From an uncultured Collinsella sp. (GTDB taxonomy: Bacteria > Actinomycetota > Coriobacteriia > Coriobacteriales > Coriobacteriaceae), in assembly GCA_902491055.1 (NCBI GenBank), contig CABUGI010000042.1, positions 1 to 14,661 on the forward strand: DNA of 14,661 bases. Reading direction: 5' to 3'. The notes under the pieces were generated by a model. It worked only from the letters and a program-made list of their open reading frames with translations. It had not been told where the DNA came from and ran no database searches. Shown one piece after another: positions 1-8,649 of the stretch (its first letter is position 1; each line of letters begins with the position of its first letter). Position numbers and translations under genes: made by a program.

Positions 1-1
1 A

Positions 2-100
2 CATATTTATACGTGCGCCATCGACGACCATCTCAACGAGGCCGCCTACATCGTTCCCGGCCTCGGCGACGCCGGCGACCGCATCTTCGGCACGCTCTAG
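2..100 (+). CDS. upp: Uracil phosphoribosyltransferase, C-terminal fragment (cut by window edge)
   Basis: This is the last 32 codons plus a TAG stop of a gene that begins before the window. The tail contains AYIVPGLGDAGDRIFGT, which matches the conserved end of uracil phosphoribosyltransferase; the GDAGDR stretch is part of its PRPP- and uracil-binding site. The enzyme makes UMP from uracil and PRPP in the cytoplasm (pyrimidine salvage). Only the C-terminus is visible, so start, full length and upstream control cannot be judged. In many Gram-positive bacteria upp lies directly upstream of the atp operon, which fits what follows here. A GC-rich stem-loop about 40 bases after the stop separates it from the atp genes. 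The identification rests on a short but very characteristic tail. Confidence 0.85.
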   Translation, partial: HIYTCAIDDHLNEAAYIVPGLGDAGDRIFGTL

Positions 101-142
101 TCGCTGGGCTAAGACGGCCGCGGCTGCAAATACGAAGAAACG

Positions 143-177
143 GTGCGCGCGGTCGAACAAAAGGCGACCGCGCGCAC
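143..177 (+). terminator. GC-rich stem-loop after upp, possible terminator
   Basis: A perfect 13-bp inverted repeat (143-155 with 165-177, gtgcgcgcggtcg and its complement) encloses a 9-base loop. It lies about 40 bases after the upp stop and well before the atp promoter, so it probably ends the upp transcript. It lacks a proper T-run: the bases after the stem read tcctgtt. It may therefore work as a weak or factor-dependent terminator, or as a 3'-end stabiliser. Confidence 0.55.
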
Positions 178-292
178 TCCTGTTAACGGACGTTTTGCCC
201 TGCAGGGTTCGAGAAAAACGTATTACCGTACCTGCGGCATAAAGAAGGTCTTAAGAAAACGAACAGGTGCGTATTAACCGATGCTTTTTCGG

Positions 293-320
293 TTGTACTT
301 TAGCGATTGGCTCGTACAAT
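293..320 (+). promoter_or_regulatory. Candidate promoter of the atp operon
   Basis: A -10-like TACAAT (315-320, 5 of 6 to consensus) is preceded at a 16-base spacing by TTGTAC (293-298, 3 of 6). Transcription would begin near 327, giving a leader of roughly 55 bases before the GTG at 382. It is the best-placed promoter between the upp stem-loop and the first atp gene. The -35 match is weak and the site was found by eye only. Confidence 0.4.
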
Positions 321-381
321 AGTCACCAATGTTTGGCTGGGACTGTGCTGTGAGGCGTTAAAAAGGAAAGCGAGGAAGCCA

Positions 382-693
382 GTGTTTCAGATAGTCGATC
401 TGCTCGCTATCGTTGCAGGCGCAATCGCGGGCGCAATTGCCTTCCTTCCCTTTGTTTTTACGCTCAAGCCGGTTCTTGACGATAAACAGAATGCGGACAT
501 GCTCAAGGGCATGGTGAGCCTGGCGGTCTCGGCAGTCGCCCTGCTCGTCTTTACCTTGGTTGTGTTTGCGTTGTTCGGAGAGGCATTTCGCATGTTCCTC
601 CTGGGCGAGGCGATCGGCTTCGTGGCCTTTATGGCCGCCTGCACGGTTCGCGTCGCCAAGGCGCTGCGAGATCCTCATGAGGTCGAAAGGTAA
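382..693 (+). CDS. atpI: Small membrane protein at head of atp operon, AtpI-like
   Basis: This is a 103-residue hydrophobic protein with three likely membrane helices (about residues 6-28, 44-65 and 70-93) and a charged C-terminal tail. It sits immediately before atpB, ending 3 bases before its start. The position, size and topology fit AtpI, the accessory protein that helps assemble the c-ring in several bacteria. I see no diagnostic motif, because AtpI proteins are poorly conserved; the name therefore rests mainly on context. I chose the GTG at 382 because GAGGAAG lies just upstream (372-378). The reading frame is open back to a TTG at 307, but that codon has no ribosome site and lies before the expected transcription start. 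If the longer form were real the protein would have 128 residues. It would act in the cytoplasmic membrane. Confidence 0.6.
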   Translation: MFQIVDLLAIVAGAIAGAIAFLPFVFTLKPVLDDKQNADMLKGMVSLAVSAVALLVFTLVVFALFGEAFRMFLLGEAIGFVAFMAACTVRVAKALRDPHEVER

Positions 694-696
694 GTC

Positions 697-1500
697 GTGG
701 AAATTTTTGAAAAGCTGCCTGATGAGATTAATCATCTGGTCAGCGAGTTCAGCTCCACCCCTGTCGTGGGCGATCTGAGCTGCGGCATCACGCAGTACTC
801 GTTTTGGCTGATCGTCTCCACGATCGTGCTCCTGATCGTCCTGGCCGTGTTCAAGAAGAAGCAGACCCTGGTTCCCAAGGGCTTCTTCGTCAACGGTTTC
901 GAGTACATCATCGAGTACGTCGAGAACGATATCGGCAAGGGCGTCGTGGGTGAGAACTGGAAGAAGCACTTCCCGTTCCTGTGCTCGCTTTTCCTGTTCA
1001 TCCTGATCAATAACATGATCGGCCTGATCCCGGGAATGAAGCCCGGCACCGGCGCAATCGGCTCCACCGCCGCGCTCGCCATTTTCGCCTTCGTGTACTT
1101 CATCTACTACGGATGCAAGGCTCACGGCGTGATCGGCTACATCAAGAGCCTCGCCCCGCAGGGCGTGAGCTTCCCGATGAACGTGCTCGTGTGGGTCGTC
1201 GAGCTCTTCTCGACCTTCCTGCGCCTCATCACGCTCGCCGTTCGTCTGTTCTGCAACATGTTCGCAGGACACGTGGTCATGGGCTCGTTCGCCATCATGG
1301 CGAGCATGTTCATGCAGCCGCTGCTTCAGCAGGTTTCCGCGGCCCACGCCGTCGGCGCCCTGCCTTCGCTGGCCTGGCTTGCCATCCTCATCCTGATCTA
1401 TGCGATCGAGCTTGTGGTCGGCGCCATCCAGGCTTACGTCTTCACGGTCCTTACCGCCGTGTATGTCTCCGAGGCAGAGGAGGTCGCGGAGGAGGAGTAG
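697..1500 (+). CDS. atpB: F1Fo ATP synthase subunit a
   Basis: This 267-residue polytopic membrane protein is the stator channel subunit of the Fo motor, passing protons to and from the c-ring. The signature helix is present: AVRLFCNMFAGH at 181-192 carries the essential arginine R183 (E. coli R210). The last helix, VGAIQAYVFTVLTAVY (241-256), carries Q245, matching the conserved E. coli Q252. Further helices lie at about 34-53, 92-112, 124-140 and 194-215. The C-terminus is acidic (EEVAEEE). Length is close to the family norm. The GTG start is preceded by AAAGG at 687-690 and lies 3 bases after the upstream stop, implying translational coupling. A 124-base gap follows before atpE, the largest gap inside the operon. 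Confidence 0.97.
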   Translation: MEIFEKLPDEINHLVSEFSSTPVVGDLSCGITQYSFWLIVSTIVLLIVLAVFKKKQTLVPKGFFVNGFEYIIEYVENDIGKGVVGENWKKHFPFLCSLFLFILINNMIGLIPGMKPGTGAIGSTAALAIFAFVYFIYYGCKAHGVIGYIKSLAPQGVSFPMNVLVWVVELFSTFLRLITLAVRLFCNMFAGHVVMGSFAIMASMFMQPLLQQVSAAHAVGALPSLAWLAILILIYAIELVVGAIQAYVFTVLTAVYVSEAEEVAEEE

Positions 1501-1624
1501 TCTTCCGTTCGCGCCTTAAAGGTAAGGCAATTCGTTAAACCGCCGGTGCCCGTACCCATGGAGCCCGGCAGTTATAAAAAGGTTATCCTGCGTGAAATAA
1601 GACACGCACGACAAAGGAGGAATC
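1501..1624 (+). promoter_or_regulatory. atpB-atpE intercistronic leader with hairpin and strong ribosome site
   Basis: This 124-base gap is the only long spacer in the operon. It ends in an AAAGGAGG ribosome-binding site (1613-1620), 4 bases before the atpE GTG. A short hairpin (tgcgtg 1589-1594 with cacgca 1603-1608, A-rich loop) lies just upstream of that site. A lone TATAAA (1573-1578) could be a -10 element, but I see no matching -35. In E. coli the atpB-atpE intercistronic region is known to boost translation of the multi-copy c subunit; a similar role here is inference. Confidence 0.45.
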
Positions 1625-1819
1625 GTGGGAGTTATCGGTTACGGTCTCGGTGTTATCGGCGCTGGTCTTGCTATCGGCCTGTCTGCTCTGGGTGCTACGG
1701 GTGCTATGGCCCGTCAGCCTGAGGTCCAGGGCCGCGTGTTCACCGTCTTCATCATGGGCTCCGCCTTCGGCGAGGCTCTGGCTCTGATCGGCTTCGTTGT
1801 CGCGCTGATCGTTAAATAG
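1625..1819 (+). CDS. atpE: F1Fo ATP synthase subunit c (proteolipid)
   Basis: This 64-residue hairpin protein forms the rotating c-ring. Helix 1 (about 4-27) is rich in Gly and Ala. The polar loop contains the conserved R30-Q31-P32 that contacts the gamma and epsilon subunits. Helix 2 (about 39-62) carries the ion-binding carboxylate E50 in SAFGEALAL. The residues around E50 do not resemble the Na+-type pattern (no Gln in helix 1, no Ser after the Glu), so proton coupling is likely. At 64 residues it is shorter than the usual 70-80, with almost no N-terminal extension before helix 1. The GTG start is fixed by a near-perfect AAAGGAGG site 4 bases upstream. The strong ribosome site fits the need for many c copies per complex. 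Confidence 0.95.
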   Translation: MGVIGYGLGVIGAGLAIGLSALGATGAMARQPEVQGRVFTVFIMGSAFGEALALIGFVVALIVK

Positions 1820-1834
1820 CACGGAGCGTCAAGT

Positions 1835-2437
1835 ATGAATCTTTCATCCCAGAAGAGCGCGATCGCACTCTCCGCGTCCGCGGCCGCGCTGCTCATGCCG
1901 GTTTCCGCGTTCGCCGAGGACGGCGCTGCCGGTGCGGACATCCTCATCCCTAAGATGGCGGAGTTCATCCCGGCGCTTATCGCCTTCCTGATTATCTGGA
2001 TCGTGCTGGCCAAGGTCGCCCTGCCGGGCATCATGAAAACCATGGAGGAGCGCGGCAAGAAGATCGAGGAGAGCCTCGACGAGGCCGAGAAGACCAAGCA
2101 GGAGGCTATCGCCAAGCGCGCTGAGTCCGACTCGATCGTCACCGACGCCCGTCGTCAGGCTGCCGACATTGTTCTCGAGGCCCGTAAGGACGCCGAGTCC
2201 GAGCGCGCCCGTATCATCGAGGCTGCTCACAAGGAGGCCGAGGAGATCATCGCCAAGGCCCATACGACCGTCGAGGACGAGCGCAAGTCCATCTACGCCG
2301 GTGCCGCGAGCTCCATCGCCGACCTGTCCGTTGCCGTCGCCACCAAGATCGTGGGCGAGGCACTCGAGGACGATGCCGAGCAGAAGAAGCTCATCGAGCG
2401 CTACATCCAGGAAGCAGGTAGCCTGAATGCCGACTAG
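1835..2437 (+). CDS. atpF: F1Fo ATP synthase subunit b
   Basis: This 200-residue protein forms the peripheral stalk that holds the F1 head against the membrane sector. A single membrane helix lies at about 44-63. After it comes a long charged, Ala/Glu/Lys-rich segment (about 68-165), the expected dimeric coiled coil, and a C-terminal part that binds delta. Before the membrane helix is an extra hydrophobic stretch (about 9-24) ending in AFA-ED at 25-29. This looks like a cleavable signal peptide, absent from the E. coli protein (156 residues) and accounting for part of the extra length. The ATG lies 15 bases after the atpE stop, behind ACGGAG. The 3' end overlaps the atpH start by 11 bases in another frame. 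Confidence 0.95.
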   Translation: MNLSSQKSAIALSASAAALLMPVSAFAEDGAAGADILIPKMAEFIPALIAFLIIWIVLAKVALPGIMKTMEERGKKIEESLDEAEKTKQEAIAKRAESDSIVTDARRQAADIVLEARKDAESERARIIEAAHKEAEEIIAKAHTTVEDERKSIYAGAASSIADLSVAVATKIVGEALEDDAEQKKLIERYIQEAGSLNAD

Positions 2438-2903
2438 CCGCTATCAGGACAAGGTGCTCGAGACCTACGCGCGTTCCCTTTTGGAAGCCGCCAAGGCCGA
2501 GAACCATGTGTTCGAGGACCTCGAGATGATCGAGCGCTTGGCTTCTGCCAGCCCCGAGATCATCGCCGTGCTCGACACCATGTCCAAGCGCGACCAGCTC
2601 GACCTTCTTCCCAAGGTGGCAGCTGCCTTTAAGTATGTTGCCGAGGAAGACGAGGATGTAGTGGGCGTGACCGTCACCACGGCGATCCCGCTCGACGACG
2701 AGCTGCGTCAAACCATCACTAAGAAATGCGAGCAGGACTTCGGCCGCAAGGTATTCCTTATCGAGCAGGTCGACCCGTCTATCGTGGGCGGCCTGGTGCT
2801 CGAAGCCCGCGGCGAGCGTCGTGACATTACCGTCAAGACACAGCTGCGCATCGCGCAGGAGACCCTCGCAAACTCTGCTAATTCGTACGGAGGTGAAGCC
2901 TAA
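2427..2903 (+). CDS. atpH: F1 ATP synthase subunit delta
   Basis: This 158-residue protein is the OSCP-type delta subunit that joins the peripheral stalk to the top of the alpha3beta3 head. It is recognised by position between atpF and atpA, by a helical N-terminal domain beginning with YARSLLEAA (14-22), and by the C-terminal GGLVLEARGERRDITVK block (121-137), which matches the conserved 'GG..i..gd..iD.S...rL' region. It is about 20 residues shorter than the E. coli protein. The ATG starts inside the last codons of atpF (11-base overlap). The TAA stop shares a base with the atpA ATG (TAATG), so translation of all three is probably coupled. Confidence 0.93.
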   Translation: MPTSRYQDKVLETYARSLLEAAKAENHVFEDLEMIERLASASPEIIAVLDTMSKRDQLDLLPKVAAAFKYVAEEDEDVVGVTVTTAIPLDDELRQTITKKCEQDFGRKVFLIEQVDPSIVGGLVLEARGERRDITVKTQLRIAQETLANSANSYGGEA

Positions 2904-4501
2904 TGTCCGAAACCCTCAATGCCCAGGATATCGCCAAGAAACTGCAGGAGCAGCTCACGAGCCTCTCCGCGACGGTCGATACGCATGAGGTTTCAACGGT
3001 CGACGAGGTAGGCGACGGCATCGCGCGCGTCTCCGGCCTCAAGAGTGCCATGGCAGGCGAGCTTCTGGAGTTCAAGAGCTCCGATACCGGTGAGACCGTC
3101 TTCGGCCTTGCCCAGAACCTTGACCGTGACGAGGTCGGCGCCGTTCTGTTTGGTGCCGTCGACTCCATCAAGGAAGGCGACGAGTGCCGCACCACTGGCC
3201 GCATTATGGATATCCCCGTGAGCCGCGCCATGCTCGGCCGCGTCGTCAATCCGCTCGGCCAGCCCATCGACGGCCTGGGCGACATCGTCGCCACGCACCG
3301 TCGCCCCATCGAGTTCAAGGCCCCCGGCGTCATCGATCGTACCCCGGTGTGCGAGCCGGTTCAGACCGGTCTGCTCGCTATCGACTCCATGGTGCCTATT
3401 GGCCGCGGTCAGCGTGAGCTCATCATCGGCGACCGTAAGACCGGTAAGACCGCCATCGCCATCGACGCTATCCTCAACCAGCGCGGCAAGGGCATGGTCT
3501 GCATTTATGTCGCCATCGGCCAGAAGGCCTCCACGGTTGCCAATATCCGTGAGACCCTCGCTCAGCACGGTGCACTCGACTACACCATCATCGTTTCGGC
3601 CACCGCTGCCGATTCCGCCCCTATGCAGTACATCGCGCCTATGGCCGGTGCCGCTATCGGCGAGTTCTTCATGTACAACGGCGAGGACGGCAAGCCCGCC
3701 AGCGAGACCAACCCCGGTGGCCACGTGCTCGTCATCTACGATGACCTGTCCAAGCAGGCTGTGGCCTACCGTCAGATGTCGCTGACGCTGCATCGTCCGC
3801 CCGGACGCGAGGCCTATCCTGGCGACATCTTCTACCTGCACTCTCGTCTGCTCGAGCGTGCCGTCAAGATGTCCAAGAAGAACGGCTACGGCTCCATGAC
3901 GGCTCTGCCGATCATCGAGACCCAGGACGGCGACGTCTCGGCCTACATTCCGACCAACGTCATTTCCATTACCGACGGTCAGATCTACCTGCAGTCCGAG
4001 CTCTTCTTCCAGGGCCAGCGCCCGGCAGTTGACGTGGGCATCTCCGTGTCCCGCGTCGGTGGCGACGCGCAGACCAAGGCTATGAAGCAGGTCGCCGGCA
4101 ACCTCCGTCTGGACCTCGCTTCGTATCAGGAGCTCGCCGGCTTTACCCAGTTTGGCTCCGACCTCGACGAGGCTACTCAGAAGCAGCTGACCCATGGTGC
4201 CCGCATGACCGAGCTCCTGAAGCAGCCGCGTTACAAGCCGTTTGAGGTTGGCGAGCAGATCGTTACGCTGTTCGCTGGCAACGAGGGCTTCCTGGATGAC
4301 CTGGAGATCGCCGACGTGCTGCCTTTCCGTGCCGAGCTCATCGAGTACATGGACAATGGCTTTGGCTCGCTGCTCGACAAGGTTCGCGCCAAGAAGATCG
4401 ATGATGACACCAAGGCTGAGCTCTTGCGCGTCATCGGCGACTTCAAGCAGCAGTTCATGGCCAAGCACCATTCGGATGTTTCTGGATCAGAGGAGAACTA
4501 A
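2903..4501 (+). CDS. atpA: F1 ATP synthase subunit alpha
   Basis: This 532-residue protein is the non-catalytic nucleotide-binding subunit of the F1 head. Residues 25-95 form the N-terminal beta-barrel. Walker A is GDRKTGKT at 176-183. The Walker B region is VLVIYDDLSKQ at 275-285, and PPGREAYPGDIFYLHSRLLE (299-318) is strongly conserved. The arginine finger reaching into the beta catalytic site is R384 in SVSRVGGDAQ. YIPTNVISITDGQI (348-361) is another family block. Compared with E. coli, a 12-residue polar insertion (G263-H274) interrupts the stretch just before Walker B. The ATG overlaps the atpH stop and is served by GGAGGTG at 2890-2896. The protein is cytoplasmic, bound to the membrane sector through the stalks. 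Confidence 0.98.
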   Translation: MSETLNAQDIAKKLQEQLTSLSATVDTHEVSTVDEVGDGIARVSGLKSAMAGELLEFKSSDTGETVFGLAQNLDRDEVGAVLFGAVDSIKEGDECRTTGRIMDIPVSRAMLGRVVNPLGQPIDGLGDIVATHRRPIEFKAPGVIDRTPVCEPVQTGLLAIDSMVPIGRGQRELIIGDRKTGKTAIAIDAILNQRGKGMVCIYVAIGQKASTVANIRETLAQHGALDYTIIVSATAADSAPMQYIAPMAGAAIGEFFMYNGEDGKPASETNPGGHVLVIYDDLSKQAVAYRQMSLTLHRPPGREAYPGDIFYLHSRLLERAVKMSKKNGYGSMTALPIIETQDGDVSAYIPTNVISITDGQIYLQSELFFQGQRPAVDVGISVSRVGGDAQTKAMKQVAGNLRLDLASYQELAGFTQFGSDLDEATQKQLTHGARMTELLKQPRYKPFEVGEQIVTLFAGNEGFLDDLEIADVLPFRAELIEYMDNGFGSLLDKVRAKKIDDDTKAELLRVIGDFKQQFMAKHHSDVSGSEEN

Positions 4502-4506
4502 GCCCC

Positions 4507-5414
4507 ATGGCCAACCTTCGCGACATTAAGAAGCGAATCTCCTCGGTTACCACGACCAAGCAGATCACGCGCACGATGGAGATGGTCTCTACGGCCAAGA
4601 TCCGTCGTGCCCTCGATCGCTCCAAGCAGGCCGAGCCCTATAAGGAGGCGCTGACCGACGTCATGTTGACGGTCGCCGGCGACGCCTCCTGTTCGGGCAC
4701 CGATCCCATGCTGCAGAAGCATGAGAGCGTCAAGCATGGCCTGATTGTCGTTATTGCCTCGGACCGCGGCCTTGCCGGCGGTTTCAATACGACGGTGGAG
4801 CGCACGGCCGAAAAGCTCGCCGCTTCTTGGGCGAACGACGGCATCGAGTGCGAGATCATCGCGTGCGGGCGTAAGCCGGCCACGTATTTCCGTGACCGCG
4901 CAAACGTCGTCATGCACTTTGAGGGCAACTCCTCTGAGCCCGATTTCAATCAGGCCCGCATGATCTCCTCTCATATCTGCGATGCGTATCGTGCCGGTGA
5001 GCTTGACCGTGTCGAGCTTGTCTACCACCACGCCAAGAACCGCGTGGATCAGGAGCTTCGCGTCGAGCATCTGTTGCCGCTCGACCCCGAGATGATCGCT
5101 ATGGCCCACGGTCCGCGTAAGAACGAGACCGACGCCCCTAAGCGCATCTCGTCCACGTTCGAGTTCGTGCCCTCTCCCGAGCATGTTCTCGGCAAGCTTG
5201 TACCGTCTTATATCCTGACGGTCATCTACCAGGCCCTGATCGATTCGGCGGCTGCCGAGCAGGGTGCACGCCGCAAGGCCATGCACTCCGCGACGGAAAA
5301 CGCCACCGCGATCATCTCGACCCTTACCCGCACGTATAGTCGCGTGCGCCAGGCTTCGATCACGACCGAGATTAACGAGATCGTCGGCGGAGCCTCAGCA
5401 TTGGAGGAACAGTA

Positions 5415-5415
<1 letters not shown>
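4507..5415 (+). CDS. atpG: F1 ATP synthase subunit gamma
   Basis: This 302-residue protein is the central rotating shaft that couples c-ring rotation to the catalytic head. Both conserved helical ends are present: LRDIKKRISSVTTTKQITRT near the N-terminus (4-23) followed by MEMVSTAKIRRA, and a C-terminal block with RQASITTEINEIVGGASA. SDRGLAGGFN in the middle matches the conserved 'SDrGLcGgfN' of the Rossmann-like domain. Length is slightly above E. coli (287). The ATG lies 5 bases after the atpA stop, with AGGAG at 4491-4495 as ribosome site. Its TAA stop overlaps the atpD ATG by one base (TAATG), so the two are likely translationally coupled. Confidence 0.97.
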
Positions 5416-6869
<1,454 letters not shown>

Positions 6870-6872
6870 GTT

Positions 6873-7265
6873 ATGCGTATCCGCATCGTGTGCCCCGTGA
6901 GCTGCGCCTATGAGGGCGACGCTGCGTTTGTGTCGATTCCGTCCACGGATGGCGAGTTTGGCGTTCTGCCTGCTCACTCCAGCGAGATCTGCACGATCGA
7001 CCGCGGTTACGTTCGCGTTTCCGATAAGGCCATGGGCACTGTCGACCACACGTTTGCCGTGGCCGGCGGCTATGCCCAGGTTGCGGACGATGTCGTGACC
7101 GTTCTCGCCGAGCGCGCTTGCGATTTGGCGACCGTCGATGCCGACAAGCTTAAAGCTGATATTCAAGGTTTTGAAGAGAAGCTGGGTAATTTGTCGGAGG
7201 ATGATGCACGCCGCGCCTACCTCTATAATGAAATCGCATGGTGTAAGCTCAAGCTTGCCCAATAG
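6873..7265 (+). CDS. atpC: F1 ATP synthase subunit epsilon
   Basis: This 130-residue protein is the small rotor subunit that can also inhibit ATP hydrolysis. The N-terminal beta-sandwich (about 1-85) includes the conserved DGEFGVLPAHS stretch (26-36). The C-terminal part (about 95-130) is a two-helix region ending in ARRAYLYNEIAWCKLKLAQ. The ATG lies 3 bases after the atpD stop, with GGGGGAGAAG upstream. It is the last atp gene; a strong intrinsic terminator begins about 36 bases after its TAG. A perfect TATAAT lies inside its 3' end (7224-7229), though without a recognisable -35 element; it could feed murA. Confidence 0.95.
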   Translation: MRIRIVCPVSCAYEGDAAFVSIPSTDGEFGVLPAHSSEICTIDRGYVRVSDKAMGTVDHTFAVAGGYAQVADDVVTVLAERACDLATVDADKLKADIQGFEEKLGNLSEDDARRAYLYNEIAWCKLKLAQ

Positions 7266-7301
7266 TCAAACGATTTAGCGTTCGACCATTTGCGAACACA
7301 T

Positions 7302-7340
7302 CATGCCCGGGATGGCCCAGCCATCCCGGGCATGCTTTTT
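7302..7340 (+). terminator. Intrinsic terminator of the atp operon
   Basis: A perfect 15-bp stem (7302-7316 with 7320-7334) closes a 3-base loop and is followed by CTTTTT (7335-7340). The core is atgcccgggatgg and its complement. This is a textbook intrinsic terminator after atpC. Unusually, it ends only 13 bases before the murA start codon, so any transcript of murA must either read through it or carry it in its leader. Confidence 0.92.
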
Positions 7341-7353
7341 GAAAGGGTAGACC

Positions 7354-8637
7354 TTGGATATTATCCGCGTTGAGGGTGGCCACGCCATCGGAGGCTCCGT
7401 GCCCGTCTCGGGCGCCAAGAACTCCGCGCTCAAACTCATGGCGGCAACGCTTCTGGCGCCGGGCAAGACGACGCTGCAGAACGTGCCCGATATTTCCGAT
7501 GTCCATGTGATGGGCAAGGTGCTCAAGGGCATGGGCGCTACGATCGATGTTCTCGACGAGCACACGCTCGAGATTGATACCTCTCAGGTCGATTCTTGGG
7601 AGGCCCCCTACGAGCTCGTTGCCAAGATGCGTGCTTCCACCGCCGTCATGGGACCCCTGCTGGGCCGCTTCCATCGCGCCAAGATTGCCATGCCGGGCGG
7701 CTGCAACCTGGGTGCTCGCAAGATCGATATGCACATTCTTGGTCTTGAGGCCCTGGGCGTTGAGTTCGATACCGCCCACGGTTACATCAACGCTAATGCG
7801 CCCCAAGGTCTGCGCGGTACCACCGTCACGCTCGAGTTCGCCAGCGTCGGTGCGACCGAGAACCTCATCATGGCATCCGTGCGCGCGCAGGGCACCACGG
7901 TTATCGACAATGCCGCCCGTGAGCCCGAGATCGTCGATCTTGCCAACATGCTCAACGAGATGGGCGCTAAGATTGTCGGCGCCGGCACGCCTGTCGTGAC
8001 CATCGAGGGCGTGGAAGAGTTGCATCCTGTTACCCATCGCGTAGTGGGCGACCGAATCGAGGCCGGTACCTTTATCGTTGCCGGTGCGTTGATGGCCGAC
8101 GATCACGGTATCGATGTCACGGGCTTTTGCCCCATTCACTTGGGCATGGTGCTCAAGAAGATGGAGCTCATGGGTATCGACTGCGAGCGCGTCGAGGATG
8201 GCGTCCATGTGAACCGTGCCGAGCGTATCAAGCCGGTCGACATCCAGACGCTTCCGTTCCCCGGCTTCCCGACGGACATGCAGGCACAGATTATGGTACT
8301 CTCCGCCCTTGCTGATGGCAGTTCCGTTATTACCGAAAACATCTTCGAGAATCGCTTTATGTTTGCCTCTGAGCTGGTGCGCATGGGTGCCGACATTCGT
8401 ATCGAGAGCCATCATGCCATGATTCATGGCGTCAAGGGCTTCTCGGGTGCACAGGTTACCTCGCCCGATCTGCGTGGCGGAGCGGCCCTCGTCGTAGCGG
8501 GCTTGATCGCCGACGGGACGACCGAGGTTTCGGCTATTCATCACATCAAGCGCGGCTACGAGCAGTTTGTCGAAAAGCTGCAGGCGCTCGGCGCGCATGT
8601 CGAGCATGCTACCGTTCCCGATCCCGTCATCTACTAA
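7354..8637 (+). CDS. murA: UDP-N-acetylglucosamine 1-carboxyvinyltransferase
   Basis: This 427-residue cytoplasmic enzyme transfers enolpyruvate from PEP to UDP-GlcNAc, the first committed step of peptidoglycan synthesis. The protein begins DIIRVEGGHAIGGSVPVSG with the active-site pair K22-N23 (GAKNSAL). The catalytic loop MPGGCNLGAR (113-122) carries C117, equivalent to E. coli C115, the residue attacked by fosfomycin; the target is therefore of the sensitive Cys type. The conserved FPGFPTDMQAQ block holds D308, and HIKRGYE (397-403) is the C-terminal signature. The start is a TTG with GAAAGGG (7341-7347) six bases upstream; no better start is in frame. The next gene begins 12 bases after the stop, so the two are probably cotranscribed. 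Confidence 0.96.
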   Translation: MDIIRVEGGHAIGGSVPVSGAKNSALKLMAATLLAPGKTTLQNVPDISDVHVMGKVLKGMGATIDVLDEHTLEIDTSQVDSWEAPYELVAKMRASTAVMGPLLGRFHRAKIAMPGGCNLGARKIDMHILGLEALGVEFDTAHGYINANAPQGLRGTTVTLEFASVGATENLIMASVRAQGTTVIDNAAREPEIVDLANMLNEMGAKIVGAGTPVVTIEGVEELHPVTHRVVGDRIEAGTFIVAGALMADDHGIDVTGFCPIHLGMVLKKMELMGIDCERVEDGVHVNRAERIKPVDIQTLPFPGFPTDMQAQIMVLSALADGSSVITENIFENRFMFASELVRMGADIRIESHHAMIHGVKGFSGAQVTSPDLRGGAALVVAGLIADGTTEVSAIHHIKRGYEQFVEKLQALGAHVEHATVPDPVIY

Positions 8638-8649
8638 TACAGGTTGCCT

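Noticed and set aside
307..381. TTG at 307 as start of the AtpI-like gene
   Set aside because: There is no ribosome site before it, and it lies within the candidate promoter, upstream of the expected transcript start.
1625..1819. Na+-type c subunit
   Set aside because: The residues near E50 lack the Gln and Ser/Thr ligands of Na+-binding c subunits; a proton type fits better.
2993..4471. Long minus-strand open frame (492 codons) opposite atpA
   Set aside because: It is fully antisense to atpA; its composition reflects the GC-rich third codon positions of the real gene and it shows no family motif.
7249..8607. Minus-strand open frame opposite murA
   Set aside because: Antisense shadow of murA with no recognisable domain.
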